A DNA stretch of 64,000 nucleotides from Alphaproteobacteria bacterium (GTDB lineage Bacteria > Pseudomonadota > Alphaproteobacteria > Micropepsales > Micropepsaceae), in the NCBI GenBank assembly GCA_015654635.1, contig JAATGP010000023.1, positions 21,855 through 85,854 of the forward strand, in the 5' to 3' direction. Both the position numbers and the translations under genes were made by a program. The notes beneath the pieces are model-generated. The model saw only the letters and a list, made by a program, of their open reading frames with translations, had not been told where the DNA came from and did not search any database. Of the stretch, positions 1 to 9,292 are shown one piece after another. Numbering within the stretch: the stretch's first letter is position 1; every line of letters begins with the position of its first letter.

Positions 1-2
1 TC

Positions 3-968
3 ACCAATGTGCGCTTCCGCGACAATGCCCAGTTGATGAATATCTGCCAGCGTATCGTTAGCCAGGTCGGCCGCCGCGTCGACGAAAGTTCGCCAATTTG
101 CGACGCACGCCTCTTGGATGGCAGCCGCGTCAACGTCATCGCCCCGCCATTGGCGCTGGATGGGCCGACCCTTACCATCCGAAAGTTCAAGAAGGACAAG
201 CTGAAACTGTCCGATTTGGTGCGTTTCGGTTCCATCTCTGAAGCGGGCGCGCGCATTCTCGGAGTCATCGGGCGTTGCCGCTGCAATGTTTTGATCTCCG
301 GTGGTACGGGTTCGGGCAAAACCACGCTGCTCAACTGCCTTACCGCCTATATCGATGTCGATGAGCGCGTCGTCACCTGTGAAGACGCCGCCGAATTGCA
401 GCTGCAGCAGCCGCATGTGGTGCGCTTGGAAACCCGCCCGCCCAATCTGGAAGGCCAAGGCCAGATCAACATGCGCGATCTCGTCCGTAACTGTCTGCGT
501 ATGCGCCCGGAGCGCATCATCGTGGGCGAAGTGCGCGGACCGGAAGCCTTCGATTTGCTGCAGGCGATTAACACCGTCCATGATGGTTCGATGGGCACCC
601 TGCATGCCACCAGCCCACGCGAAGCTTTGGGCCGTTTGGAATCTATGATCACCATGGGCGGCTTCTCGCTGCCCACCAAAACCATCCGCGAGATGATCGT
701 GGGTTCGATCGATGTAATCGTCCAGGCCGAGCGCCTGCGCGACGGTTCGCGCCGCATCACCCAAATCACCGAAGTGGTGGGTTCCGAAGGCGATGTCATC
801 ATCACCCAGGATCTCATGACATACCAGATGCAGGGCGAAGACGATCAGGGCCGCATCAAAGGCCGCCATGAAGGCACCGGCATTGTGCGGCCGAAATTCT
901 GGGAGCGCGCTGCTTATTTCGGTCTGGAGCGCGAATTGTCCGAAGCCCTTGACGCATTGCAGGTCTAG
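3..968 (+). CDS. cpaF: CpaF/TadA secretion ATPase of the Tad pilus (5' end outside window)
   Basis: Cytoplasmic hexameric ATPase that powers assembly of Flp/Tad pili. The frame is open to the left edge (codons T-N-V-R-F-R-D at the start), so the N-terminal part lies outside the window; the GTG at 9 is an internal Val codon. Seen: Walker A GGTGSGKTTLLN, Walker B-like RIIVGEVRGPEA, and the family sequence TLHATSPREALGRLE. The ending after the motor domain looks complete. tadB follows after 2 nt and then tadC, the standard Tad order. Family assignment is certain; the true start is not visible. Confidence 0.95.
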   Translation, partial: TNVRFRDNAQLMNICQRIVSQVGRRVDESSPICDARLLDGSRVNVIAPPLALDGPTLTIRKFKKDKLKLSDLVRFGSISEAGARILGVIGRCRCNVLISGGTGSGKTTLLNCLTAYIDVDERVVTCEDAAELQLQQPHVVRLETRPPNLEGQGQINMRDLVRNCLRMRPERIIVGEVRGPEAFDLLQAINTVHDGSMGTLHATSPREALGRLESMITMGGFSLPTKTIREMIVGSIDVIVQAERLRDGSRRITQITEVVGSEGDVIITQDLMTYQMQGEDDQGRIKGRHEGTGIVRPKFWERAAYFGLERELSEALDALQV

Positions 969-970
969 CC

Positions 971-1936
971 ATGATGTTTGCGCTCGCTGCCATGCTGGTT
1001 GTGCTTCTCGCGGGTGGGGCCATCATGGCCTTTTCCAGCGGCAATGGCAGTGCGGTGGCGCAAAAGCGCGTGGCGGCCCTCACTAGACCGGTGGTGCGCG
1101 GAGCAAAAACGGATGGCGCCGCGACCCGCAAGCGCAACATGCAAACGGCGATCAAGGATTTTGAGAAGAAGCAGGCCGAAAAAAAGGCCGTGATCACCCT
1201 GCGCCGGCGCTTGGATCAGGCGGGTCTTGGCGCGACCTCGACCAAAATGTTTTGGATCGCCTCCGCTTCTCTTGCCGGCCTGACCCTTATGTTCTGCCTT
1301 ATTCGGCACCAGTCCTTGCTGGTCATGGCGCTGGCAGCGGTCGGCACTGGTCTCGGCCTGCCGCGTTGGATCCTGTCCTTTCTCAAGAACCGGCGCGAGA
1401 GGAAGTTCACCGACGACTTCGCCAGCGCCATCGATGTCATTGTGCGCAGTGTGAAATCCGGCCTTCCCACCAATGATGCGCTGCGCATTGTTTCGGCCGA
1501 ATTCCGCGATCCGGTGGGCAGCGAGTTCAAGCGCTTGGTCGAAAGCATGAAGATGGGCGTCACGCTGGAGCAGGCGCTCAAGAAGATGTTCGAGAACATG
1601 CCGACCGCCGAGGTCAGCTTCTTCGCCATCGTCATGACCATTCAGCTCAAAACCGGTGGCAACCTCGCCGAGGCGCTGGGCAATTTGGCCTCTGTGCTCC
1701 GCGACCGCAAACGGCTGCAGGGCAAGATCAAGGCGATGTCGTCGGAAGCCAAGGCTTCGGCCATGATCATCGGCTCCTTGCCGCCGGGGGTTGCCGGCAT
1801 CGTCTATTTGACCGCGCCCGCCTACATCTCGGTGCTGTTCACCCAACGGCTCGGCAATCTCATGTTGGCTGGCTGTGTGATGTGGATGGGGCTCGGCATT
1901 TTCGTGATGAAAAAAATGATGAATTTCAAGCACTGA
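971..1936 (+). CDS. tadB: TadB, inner-membrane platform protein of the Tad pilus
   Basis: 321-residue type II secretion F-domain (T2SSF) membrane protein that should form the platform worked by CpaF. Hydrophobic segments lie near residues 3-20, in a pair around 95-135, and in a pair near the C-terminus. The cytosolic stretch DDFASAIDVIVRSVKSGLP is the typical T2SSF helix. The length is normal for TadB. It starts 2 nt after cpaF and tadC starts 9 nt after it, so translation is probably coupled within one operon. TadB versus TadC is decided by gene order and size. Confidence 0.92.
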   Translation: MMFALAAMLVVLLAGGAIMAFSSGNGSAVAQKRVAALTRPVVRGAKTDGAATRKRNMQTAIKDFEKKQAEKKAVITLRRRLDQAGLGATSTKMFWIASASLAGLTLMFCLIRHQSLLVMALAAVGTGLGLPRWILSFLKNRRERKFTDDFASAIDVIVRSVKSGLPTNDALRIVSAEFRDPVGSEFKRLVESMKMGVTLEQALKKMFENMPTAEVSFFAIVMTIQLKTGGNLAEALGNLASVLRDRKRLQGKIKAMSSEAKASAMIIGSLPPGVAGIVYLTAPAYISVLFTQRLGNLMLAGCVMWMGLGIFVMKKMMNFKH

Positions 1937-1945
1937 GGAAGCCCC

Positions 1946-2935
1946 ATGTTCGGCAATGTCGACATCGTGGATTTGTTGTTCGATCAGGGCTTCCTGGCGA
2001 CGCTGGGCGTCGCTGTCCTGGCCTTTGCCACCTTCGTGACATTGGGCTTACCGCTGCTCGAACGCGACACGCTGAACAAGCGGCTCAAATCGGTCGCCGA
2101 GCGGCGCGAGGAGTTGCGCGCCCGCCATAAGGAATCCCTCGTCGGGCGCAAGGGGACGGCGCTCAGAGCCGATCCTGTGGGCTCGGCCAAGCTGATCAAG
2201 CAGATTTCCGACCGTTTCGATATCGGCAAGCTGGTGGCGTCCGAAGATAGCCAGTTCAAGCTGCATCAAGCGGGTCTTCGCGGCCCCACGCCGGTGGTGG
2301 TCTTCAACTTCTTCCGCTTCGTCATGCCCTTCGTCGTCTTCCTGGTGGCCGTATTCTATCTCTTTGTCGTCACCCATTTTTCCTGGGCGCCGATGCCGAA
2401 GGTCGCGGTTTGCGTGGCGGCGGCGCTGGCAGGTTTTTATCTGCCGGATGTCTATATCAACAACGCTATTCAGCGACGCCAGCAATCGATTATGGCGGCC
2501 TTTCCCGATGCGCTCGATCTCTTGCTCATCTGCGTCGAAGCGGGCATGAGCGTGGAGGCGGGCTTCGCCAAAGTCGCCGCCGAAATCGGTCAGTCCTCGG
2601 TGGAGCTGGCGGAGGAATTTGCGCTCACCACAGCCGAGCTCAACTATCTGCCGGATCGCAAACAAGCCTTTGAGAATCTCGCCAAACGCTGCGGCCATCA
2701 GGGTGTCAAGGCAGTGGCGACGGCCCTCAATCAGGCCGAACGCTACGGCACGCCGCTCGGTCAGGCTTTGCGCATCTGCGCCCAGGAAAACCGCGAAATG
2801 CGGATGATGGAAGCGGAGAAAAAAGCCGCGGCACTTCCCGCCAAGCTCACCGTGCCGATGATCGTGTTCTTTTTGCCATGCCTCTTTGTGGTCATCATGG
2901 GCCCGGCCGTCATGCAAATCTCGCACATGATGTGA
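1946..2935 (+). CDS. tadC: TadC, second inner-membrane platform protein of the Tad pilus
   Basis: 329-residue T2SSF-domain protein and partner of TadB. A transmembrane helix lies near residues 14-33, a hydrophobic pair around 115-170, and a last helix near 300-325. The motif PDALDLLLICVEAGMSVEAG is characteristic of the TadC F domain. It is the last gene of the + strand Tad block here. The gene beyond it is on the opposite strand, so any tadD would come from that convergent gene or lie elsewhere. Confidence 0.92.
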   Translation: MFGNVDIVDLLFDQGFLATLGVAVLAFATFVTLGLPLLERDTLNKRLKSVAERREELRARHKESLVGRKGTALRADPVGSAKLIKQISDRFDIGKLVASEDSQFKLHQAGLRGPTPVVVFNFFRFVMPFVVFLVAVFYLFVVTHFSWAPMPKVAVCVAAALAGFYLPDVYINNAIQRRQQSIMAAFPDALDLLLICVEAGMSVEAGFAKVAAEIGQSSVELAEEFALTTAELNYLPDRKQAFENLAKRCGHQGVKAVATALNQAERYGTPLGQALRICAQENREMRMMEAEKKAAALPAKLTVPMIVFFLPCLFVVIMGPAVMQISHMM

Positions 2936-3021
2936 GTGCGGCTGGCCACGGATCGCTTTCCCGTGCATCACCCAGAGCAGCTATCTGGGAGACAAACAGC
3001 CGCTAAACCGAAGCTGCCGCA

Positions 3022-3897
3022 CTATTGCCGGTCGTTGGCCAGGCGCAGCGCCGGGATGCCGTCGCTTTGCTTCGCCGTTTTGACGGGCGGGGGGCTCTTG
3101 CTGGCGGTTTTGTGCGGCTTGGAACCGGCTGGGGTGTCGGCGGGCACAGCCTGCATCACAATCTGTTTGCCTTCGGCGGTGGTCAGGGTGCGTGGCGGGC
3201 CCGACGCAAGATCGGGGGACGCAGCCGCTTTGGCGATTTGCTTGCTTGCGGCCCTGGCCGGCGCTGGCACTGGCGTGCTTGCGGTTCTGGTCGCAGGCAG
3301 CGGCGTCAGGCCGTCGATCATCTTGACGTTGCGGGCGACGCGCTCGTCCTTGGACGTGGCGGCGGCTTGGGCGATCAGCGCCTTGGCTTGGGGCAGATCA
3401 CCAGCCATGGCGCGCGATAGCGCATAATTGTTGAGAATGGCGGGCTCGCCCGGCTTCATCTGCAAGGCGCGGTCATAGGCGCCTTTGGCATTGGCGTAAT
3501 CGCCGCTGCCGTCATAGGCGACGCCCAGCGCGGAATAGAGCGTCCAGTCGTTCTGGGTCAATTGGACGGCGCGGTTCAGGAAGTCGAGCGCCTCGCGGGC
3601 CCGGCCTTGCTGTATCAGCACTTTGCCGTATTCGGCGACGACGCGGCCGTCATCGGCGTTGATCAGCATCAGCTGGCTCAAAACCCGCACCGCCCCGCCC
3701 AGATCGCCCGCGGCTCGTTTGGCCTGGGCATCGCGGATGCCGCCTTCGATGCTCTGACTCAACATGGCGGCCTTGGCACCCGGCGATTCGCCGGACGTCG
3801 CGTCAGATTTGGTATCGGCGGAACTGGCAAAGGCCGCTCCGCCCAAGAAAGTTCCACTCAGCAAAGCCGAGAATGCCAGAACACGGAAGGGGCGCAT
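3022..3897 (-). CDS. tadD: Secreted TPR protein, probable TadD
   Basis: 291 residues if translation begins at the ATG at 3897, which gives a good signal peptide (MRPFRVLAFSALLSGTFLGG, then an AFA-type cleavage region). Three or four tetratricopeptide repeats cover about residues 60-180 (for example AEYGKVLIQQGRAREALDFL). The C-terminal third is Ala/Pro/Lys-rich and low in complexity. TadD-type TPR lipoproteins are pilotins for the Tad secretin. No lipobox Cys is visible, so the protein would be soluble periplasmic. It is convergent with tadC, so the symbol rests on context and TPR content. Confidence 0.6.
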   Translation of the reverse strand: MRPFRVLAFSALLSGTFLGGAAFASSADTKSDATSGESPGAKAAMLSQSIEGGIRDAQAKRAAGDLGGAVRVLSQLMLINADDGRVVAEYGKVLIQQGRAREALDFLNRAVQLTQNDWTLYSALGVAYDGSGDYANAKGAYDRALQMKPGEPAILNNYALSRAMAGDLPQAKALIAQAAATSKDERVARNVKMIDGLTPLPATRTASTPVPAPARAASKQIAKAAASPDLASGPPRTLTTAEGKQIVMQAVPADTPAGSKPHKTASKSPPPVKTAKQSDGIPALRLANDRQ

Positions 3898-4045
3898 CAA
3901 AATCGCCTTTACGACTGCCCCCGCACAATGGCCCAATCGCGGTCAACAAAGGCTTAAGTTCCCTGCGTTACGGCTTTTGTTCGTTATGCGTTTTACCAAG
4001 GCTTGCGCCCGATTGCTGACGCAAAGCTATACGAAAGATACGCGG

Positions 4046-5086
4046 ATGGTTCCTTTGATGACGCGCCTCATCGGTGCCTTCCTCCTCTGCTTATTGCCGC
4101 TCCTCGCCAGCGCCGCGCAGAGCCTGCCGCCACGCCGCTCCTTTGACATTGCCACCGGCCCGGTTGCGGGAACCTATTTTCCGATGGGCGAACTGATCGC
4201 GCAGGTCGTCAGCCATCCCCCAGGTCTTTCGCGCTGCGAGAAGAGCGCGCAATGCGGGCCGCCGGGTATGATCGTCTCCGCCAGAACCAGTGATGGCGCG
4301 GTGGCCAATGTTCGCGCCGTCAACGATGGCGCTGCCGCCTCGGGGCTCGCTCAGGGCAATGTGGTGGCCGATGCGGTGGCCGGGCGGGGCGCTTTTAAGA
4401 CGGCTGGGCGCCAGACTCATATCCGGGTGATGGCCGATCTTTTTCCCGAAGAGATGCAGCTTCTGGTCTCCGCCCATTCGCCGATCAAATCGGTGAATGA
4501 TTTGAAGGGTAAGCGCGTCTCGCTCGGCAATGCCAATTCCGGTGCCGACGTCATTGCACAGCAAATCCTTGCCGCCTATGGCGTGCAAAATGTGAAGGTT
4601 GTGCGTGAGACCTACGAGATTTCCGGCGGCCTGCTCCGCGAAGGCAAAATCGACGCCTTTTTCTTCTTGGGCGGCGCCCCCAATATTCTCATCGCCGATA
4701 TGGTGGGGCGCGGCCAAGCCAAGCTCATTGCCATTGACGGGCCGGGCAGAGCCAAGCTCATCGCCAAGGTCAAAGGCCTGTCGGCTGACATCATTCCGCC
4801 CGGCGCCTATCGCGGCAAGGGGCGCGTGGAGACCATCTCCTGCCATACGCTGTGGATCGTGAAAGACAGCGCGCCCGCCGATGCAGTCCACGATCTGGTG
4901 CGGGCGCTCTATCATCCGGGCAATCGCCCACTCTTGGAACAAGGCCCCAGCCCGGCGCAGGAGATCAAGCTCGGCGAAACGGCAAGCCTTTTGTCGGTGC
5001 CGCTGCATGCTGGCGCCGCTCGCTTTTACCGCGAAACCGGGCAATTGCCGTGGGCTCCGCCGATAATGCCGCCGCGGCGCAAATAA
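4046..5086 (+). CDS. TAXI-family TRAP transporter solute-binding protein (orphan)
   Basis: Periplasmic binding protein of about 346 residues with a signal peptide (LIGAFLLCLLPLLASAAQ). The mature start FDIATGPVAGTYFPMGELIA is the TAXI-family signature, and DLKGKRVSLGNANSG plus GKIDAFFFLGG are the usual hinge and pocket regions. A Cys pair (SRCEKSAQCGPPG) lies in an insertion between the first strands. Starts at 3986, 4046 and 4058 are all in frame; 4046 gives a sensible signal peptide. No TRAP membrane subunit lies nearby. Its stop codon abuts the stop of the convergent GST gene. Confidence 0.85.
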   Translation: MVPLMTRLIGAFLLCLLPLLASAAQSLPPRRSFDIATGPVAGTYFPMGELIAQVVSHPPGLSRCEKSAQCGPPGMIVSARTSDGAVANVRAVNDGAAASGLAQGNVVADAVAGRGAFKTAGRQTHIRVMADLFPEEMQLLVSAHSPIKSVNDLKGKRVSLGNANSGADVIAQQILAAYGVQNVKVVRETYEISGGLLREGKIDAFFFLGGAPNILIADMVGRGQAKLIAIDGPGRAKLIAKVKGLSADIIPPGAYRGKGRVETISCHTLWIVKDSAPADAVHDLVRALYHPGNRPLLEQGPSPAQEIKLGETASLLSVPLHAGAARFYRETGQLPWAPPIMPPRRK

Positions 5087-5734
5087 CTATTTCCAGCCCT
5101 CGGCCACTTCCTTTTGCGCGGCTGCCATCCATTCCTGCATCGCGGGCAGCGCCATGATGCGGGCGCAATAGGCTTCAGAGGCGGCGGGCAAGCCGATGCC
5201 ATAGGTGGTAAAGCGCGATACCACCGGCGCATACATACAGTCGGCGATGGAGAAGTGCCCAAACAGGAAGGCGCCGTCATAGCGGGTCAGCGCCGAGTCC
5301 CAGGCCTGCGTGATGCGCGCAATCTGCTTTTGCGTCTCCTCGTTCAGCTCCGGCGTCGGCAGGGTGCGGGAAAAATCCATCGACAGTTGCTGGCGAATAC
5401 CGACAAAGGCCGAATGCATTTCTGCGGCATAGGACCGGGCCTCGGCGCGCGCAAAGGGGTCTAGCGGCCACAGCTTGGCCTCGAGATGGCGCTCGGCGAT
5501 GGTCTCGCAGATCGCCAGACTGTCCCACACCAGCTGCGTCTTGCTGCTCTCCGTAATCTTCAGTACCGGCACCTTGCCCGCGGGCGAATAGGTGGCGATG
5601 GAGGCGCGGGTCCCGGGCTGATCCAGGCGCACCACAATCTCGTCAAACGGCACCCCGGCCGCTTTGAGCGCCAGATAGGGGCGCAAGCTCCAGCTCGACA
5701 GATTCTTGTTGCCGATGATGAGGGTGTAGGTCAT
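5087..5734 (-). CDS. Glutathione S-transferase family protein
   Basis: 215 residues, normal for a cytosolic GST. The N-terminal thioredoxin-like domain opens with MTYTLIIGNKNLSSWSLRPY, where a Ser in the SSWS stretch is the likely glutathione-activating residue. The loop SPAGKVPVLKI contains the cis-Pro. The all-alpha C-terminal domain covers about residues 85-210 and includes the N-capping region HFSIADCMYAPV. The substrate cannot be inferred. It is convergent with the TAXI gene with no bases between the stops, and it is transcribed away from ghrA. Confidence 0.88.
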   Translation of the reverse strand: MTYTLIIGNKNLSSWSLRPYLALKAAGVPFDEIVVRLDQPGTRASIATYSPAGKVPVLKITESSKTQLVWDSLAICETIAERHLEAKLWPLDPFARAEARSYAAEMHSAFVGIRQQLSMDFSRTLPTPELNEETQKQIARITQAWDSALTRYDGAFLFGHFSIADCMYAPVVSRFTTYGIGLPAASEAYCARIMALPAMQEWMAAAQKEVAEGWK

Positions 5735-5791
5735 GAGGCCGCTCCGTGAGGTGGCCGTGTTCTAGCCCCTGGCGTGCCATAGGCTCAAGAT

Positions 5792-6736
5792 TCAATAGGC
5801 CGTGTTCACATCCACCACCGTGGCCGGTTGGTCGCCGCGCTCAAAGGCAGCGATGCCGTCGCGGACATAGGCGAGCACCACCGCGGGCTGGGAAATCGCC
5901 GCCACGTGCGGGGTTACCGTCACCTTGGGATGGCGCCACAAGGGATTGTCCTGGGCCAAGGGTTCATACTCGAACACATCCAACACCGCGCCCGCCAGAT
6001 GGCCGCTATCCAAGGCAGCGATAAGATCGGCCTCGTGCAAATGGCCGCCACGCGCCACATTGATCACCAGGGCGCCTTCCGGCAGGGCCGCGAAGGTGGT
6101 GGCGTTCAAAATTCCTGCCGTCTGACGCGTCAGCGACAACAGGCAGATCAGAATATCGGCACGCGACAGGAAAGGTATCAGCTCCTCCTCACCGGCAAAG
6201 CTGGTGACGCCCGGCACGGCTTTGCGCTGGCGAGTCCAGCTGCGCACCGGAAAGCCCAACTCGACGAAGTGCCCGGCGGCGACGCTGCCGATCTCGCCCA
6301 GCCCCAGAAAGCCGATATGGGTTTCTTCGGTGCGCCGCTCCAGAACCCGCTGGCGCCATTGGCTTTCGCGCTGACAATCGTCGAAAAAGCGCTGCATGCG
6401 ATGATGGATGAGGGCCTGCAGCAGCAGATATTGTGTCATCTCCGCCGACAGCGTGCGGTCGACGAACCGCACCAGCGGCACGTGCTTGGGATAAGCAGGA
6501 TCGCAGAGAAAGCCGTCGACACCGGCACCTAAGGAAAATGCCGCTTTGAGATTGGGCAGGCGCGCCAAAAGCCCCGGCGGCGGGCGGAAGCTGAGGACAT
6601 AGCCGATCTCGGCAGGGTCATAGGCATCCTTGCCTTCGACCACGACTTCGACATTGCCAAGCGCTGACCCGGCCAGCCCCGCCCATTTGACGGGGACGAT
6701 CATCAGAAGTTTGGGTTTGGATGGCGTGTGGGACAT
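5792..6736 (-). CDS. ghrA: Glyoxylate/hydroxypyruvate reductase A (D-2-hydroxyacid dehydrogenase)
   Basis: 314 residues from the ATG at 6736; an in-frame ATG at 6748 and an upstream start at 6781 are alternatives. NAD(P)-dependent reduction of glyoxylate or hydroxypyruvate to glycolate or glycerate is the family reaction. Seen: the Rossmann motif IGFLGLGEIGSVAAGHF, the catalytic-Arg region LVINVARGGHLHEADL, and the late segment VTVTPHVAAIS with the catalytic His. The order of motifs fits GhrA rather than SerA. It stands alone, so regulation cannot be inferred. Confidence 0.88.
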   Translation of the reverse strand: MSHTPSKPKLLMIVPVKWAGLAGSALGNVEVVVEGKDAYDPAEIGYVLSFRPPPGLLARLPNLKAAFSLGAGVDGFLCDPAYPKHVPLVRFVDRTLSAEMTQYLLLQALIHHRMQRFFDDCQRESQWRQRVLERRTEETHIGFLGLGEIGSVAAGHFVELGFPVRSWTRQRKAVPGVTSFAGEEELIPFLSRADILICLLSLTRQTAGILNATTFAALPEGALVINVARGGHLHEADLIAALDSGHLAGAVLDVFEYEPLAQDNPLWRHPKVTVTPHVAAISQPAVVLAYVRDGIAAFERGDQPATVVDVNTAY

Positions 6737-6823
6737 GGCGCCAACCATGCCCCCCAGATGCTTGAATGTCATCCGCGCCAAGCGCCGCTGGCCAGCATTC
6801 CTCCTCCCACAAATGGGGAAGCT

Positions 6824-7375
6824 TCACTTCTTCGCTGGAATCGGCAGCGGGCTATCGGACTGCATGCGCAGATAGGCGAGAAGATCGATGCGGTCCTGGC
6901 TTGAGCGCAAACCGGCAAAGCTCATCTTGGTGCCCGGAACCACCGTTTGTGGCGCCTTCAGGAAGACGAAGAGCTTATCGAAGTCCCATGGATCGTGACT
7001 GGCCCCCATGGCGCTGGAATAGGAAAAGCCGGGATGGCTGGCACGCGGCCGGCCGACGACACCCCACAGATTGGGCCCGATCTTGTTGGGCCCGCCTTTG
7101 GATAGATCGTGGCATTGCTCGCAGCGGCCGGAGATTTCCTTGCCATGGCCGACATCGGCGCTGGCCAGCACGGTGCCGAAATCCGGAATCGGCTCGGCGG
7201 CGGGCGCTGCGGCGGCGGTTTGGCCCGTGCTCTCTTCCGGCACCTCCACGGCATAGCCCGGCTTTTGGGGCTGAGGCGTATCGTAAACCGCCTCTGCGAC
7301 GAATTTGACAACCAGAACAAACAGCACGGTGCCCAGCACCGCACCGGCGATCTTGTTCCACTCCCAGGAATCCAT
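6824..7375 (-). CDS. Membrane-anchored class I cytochrome c
   Basis: 183 residues. An uncleaved N-terminal anchor (about residues 9-29) is followed by an Ala/Pro/Glu-rich linker to about residue 65 and a single c-type haem domain. The haem motif CEQCH is at residues 85-89, and the distal Met ligand is probably in PGTKMSFAGL. This layout matches CycM-like cytochromes that carry electrons from the bc1 complex to terminal oxidases. It is divergent from kdsB, a neighbour relation I recall as common in alphaproteobacteria. Confidence 0.88.
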   Translation of the reverse strand: MDSWEWNKIAGAVLGTVLFVLVVKFVAEAVYDTPQPQKPGYAVEVPEESTGQTAAAAPAAEPIPDFGTVLASADVGHGKEISGRCEQCHDLSKGGPNKIGPNLWGVVGRPRASHPGFSYSSAMGASHDPWDFDKLFVFLKAPQTVVPGTKMSFAGLRSSQDRIDLLAYLRMQSDSPLPIPAKK

Positions 7376-7569
7376 AAGGTCTGGCTCCGTGTTATCGGTG
7401 TCGTTAGAGGTTCCGTTGAGAAAGCCGGATAGCGACGCGAAAGGCTACAAGGCGAAGACAAAAAGAGGCCCCCGTGGGACCTCCGGGTGCGACATTACAA
7501 GCACATTTCGAGGCGGAAGTGCGGCGAACTGTCGCATTATGGCCCCGGTCTATTTCAGGGGGACACCCA

Positions 7570-8310
7570 ATGAAACCAATCGTATTGATCCCGGCCAGGA
7601 TGGCCTCCTCGCGCCTGCCGGGCAAGCCCTTGGCCGATATCGGCGGTGTACCGATGATCGTGCGGGTGTGGCAGCGGGCGGTGGAAGCCGATATCGGTCC
7701 GGTCGTGGTGGCTTGTTCGGAGGCCGAGGTTCAAAGGGCGGTGGAAGCCGCCGGCGGGCGCGCCGTGATGACCAATCCCGCGCTTCCCTCCGGTTCTGAT
7801 CGGGTCTGGGCGGCGCTCAATGCGGTGGACCGCGGTTTTGAGCATGATGTGGTGGTCAATCTGCAAGGCGATCTGCCCTTGTTGGATGGCGCTGTGCCCA
7901 AGGCGGCTTTGGATGCTTTGGTGACGACCGGCGCCGATATCGCCACCTGTGCGGCCGAGATCGAAGACGAAAAAGAGGCTGACAATCCCTCCACCGTCAA
8001 AGTTGCGGCGACCTGGGATGTCGGTTTCACGCGCGGCCGGGCCCATTACTTCTCCCGCGCCCGGGTGCCTTGGGGCAAGGGGCCGTGGTTCGCCCATGTC
8101 GGGATCTATGTCTACCGCCGCGAAGCTTTGCAGCGTTTTGTGGGCTTGCAGCCCTCGCCGCTCGAACTGCGTGAAAAGCTGGAACAACTGCGTGCCATCG
8201 AAGCGGGCATGGCGATCGCCGTTGGCCGGGTGGACGAGATGCCGCTCAGTGTCGATACCCCGGTCGATCTCGAAAAGGCCCGCAATGCCGTGGCGCGGGA
8301 GCGCCGCTAG
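7570..8310 (+). CDS. kdsB: 3-deoxy-manno-octulosonate cytidylyltransferase
   Basis: 246 residues. It activates Kdo with CTP to form CMP-Kdo for lipopolysaccharide inner-core synthesis. The start at 7570 is chosen because MKPIVLIPARMASSRLPGKP is the conserved N-terminus; the frame is open upstream to 7474 but without family similarity. Other motifs are NPALPSGSDRVWAA, VVNLQGDLPLLDG and HVGIYVYRREAL. pheA follows after 15 nt, so the two are probably co-transcribed. Confidence 0.95.
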   Translation: MKPIVLIPARMASSRLPGKPLADIGGVPMIVRVWQRAVEADIGPVVVACSEAEVQRAVEAAGGRAVMTNPALPSGSDRVWAALNAVDRGFEHDVVVNLQGDLPLLDGAVPKAALDALVTTGADIATCAAEIEDEKEADNPSTVKVAATWDVGFTRGRAHYFSRARVPWGKGPWFAHVGIYVYRREALQRFVGLQPSPLELREKLEQLRAIEAGMAIAVGRVDEMPLSVDTPVDLEKARNAVARERR

Positions 8311-8325
8311 AAAAGGAAACCCACC

Positions 8326-9234
8326 GTGAGCGCCAATTCGCTGATCGCCCGTGCCAAGACCGTCGCGTTCCAGGGTGAGGCCGGGGCCTATGCCAATCTG
8401 GCGGCGCGCGAGGCGCTGCCCAACGCGCAGTTCATCGGCAAGCCGACGTTTGAAGACGCCCTCGATGCGGTGCGCAGAGGCGAAACGGATCTCGCCTTCG
8501 TGCCGGTGGAAAATTCCGTCTACGGACGGATCGCCGACGTCCATCTCCTGGTCCGCCATTTCGGCCGCGCCGTGAAGGGCTTCGTGCCGCAAGAGGATGA
8601 GAAAAGCCTTTTCATCCTGGGCGAACATTTTCATCGCGTGCGCCATCAGCTTCTGGGCGTGCCTGGCGCCAAACTGGAAGAGGTGAAGGCCGTTTTCAGT
8701 CAGGCTCCGGCGCTCGGCCAGGTGCGCAAGGTGATCAAGCAATTGGGGCTGACCGAAAAGCAGTGGTACGACACCGCCGGTGCCGCCCGCCATGTCGCCG
8801 AAATGAAAGACCCATCCTGCGCGGCGGTGGCCTCGACCCTGGCGGGCGAGATTTACGGTCTGGAAATTTTAAAGCCCGACATCGAAGACGCCTCCAACAA
8901 CATGACGCGCTTTCTCATTGTCGGCAGCGAGCCCGATGATCCGCCTAACGACGGGGCGCCGGTGATCACGACGTTTTTGTTCGGCGTGCGCAACATTCCC
9001 GCCGCGCTTTACAAGGCGATGGGTGGCTTTGCCACCAATGGCGTGAACATGACCAAGCTGGAAAGCTATCAGCTGGGCGGCTCCTTCAACGCCACCGAAT
9101 TCTACGCCGACATCGAAGGCCACCCCGATTCGCGCAACGTGCGTTTGGCGCTGGAAGAACTCAGCTTCTTCTCCTCCCGCGTCATTATGTTGGGAATCTA
9201 TCCCGCGCATCCCTACAGAAGCGAGATGCCGTAA
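8326..9234 (+). CDS. pheA: Prephenate dehydratase
   Basis: 302 residues starting with GTG, preceded by an AAAAGGAAA-like ribosome site. It converts prephenate to phenylpyruvate in phenylalanine synthesis. The catalytic domain shows VAFQGEAGAYAN, the VPVENSVYGRI motif and DTAGAARHVAE. A C-terminal ACT domain (about residues 205-290) contains KLESYQLGGSFNATEFYADI, the allosteric Phe-binding region. No chorismate mutase domain is fused, so this is the stand-alone PDT type. A terminator hairpin follows at 9240-9292. Confidence 0.93.
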   Translation: MSANSLIARAKTVAFQGEAGAYANLAAREALPNAQFIGKPTFEDALDAVRRGETDLAFVPVENSVYGRIADVHLLVRHFGRAVKGFVPQEDEKSLFILGEHFHRVRHQLLGVPGAKLEEVKAVFSQAPALGQVRKVIKQLGLTEKQWYDTAGAARHVAEMKDPSCAAVASTLAGEIYGLEILKPDIEDASNNMTRFLIVGSEPDDPPNDGAPVITTFLFGVRNIPAALYKAMGGFATNGVNMTKLESYQLGGSFNATEFYADIEGHPDSRNVRLALEELSFFSSRVIMLGIYPAHPYRSEMP

Positions 9235-9239
9235 GAAGT

Positions 9240-9292
9240 GAATAGCGAGTAGCTCGCGGGAGAAATCTGCCGAGCTTTTTTATTCGCTATTC
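9240..9292 (+). terminator. Rho-independent terminator between convergent pheA and nudC
   Basis: Inner stem AGCTCG (9251-9256) pairs with CGAGCT (9271-9276) and is followed directly by a run of six T and then ATT. An outer inverted repeat GAATAGCGA (9240-9248) / TCGCTATTC (9284-9292) encloses it. The T run serves pheA on the + strand. The outer arm contains the nudC stop codon. Confidence 0.75.

Noticed and set aside
965..1933. 322-codon minus-strand open frame
   Set aside because: Exact antisense of tadB, with no motifs.
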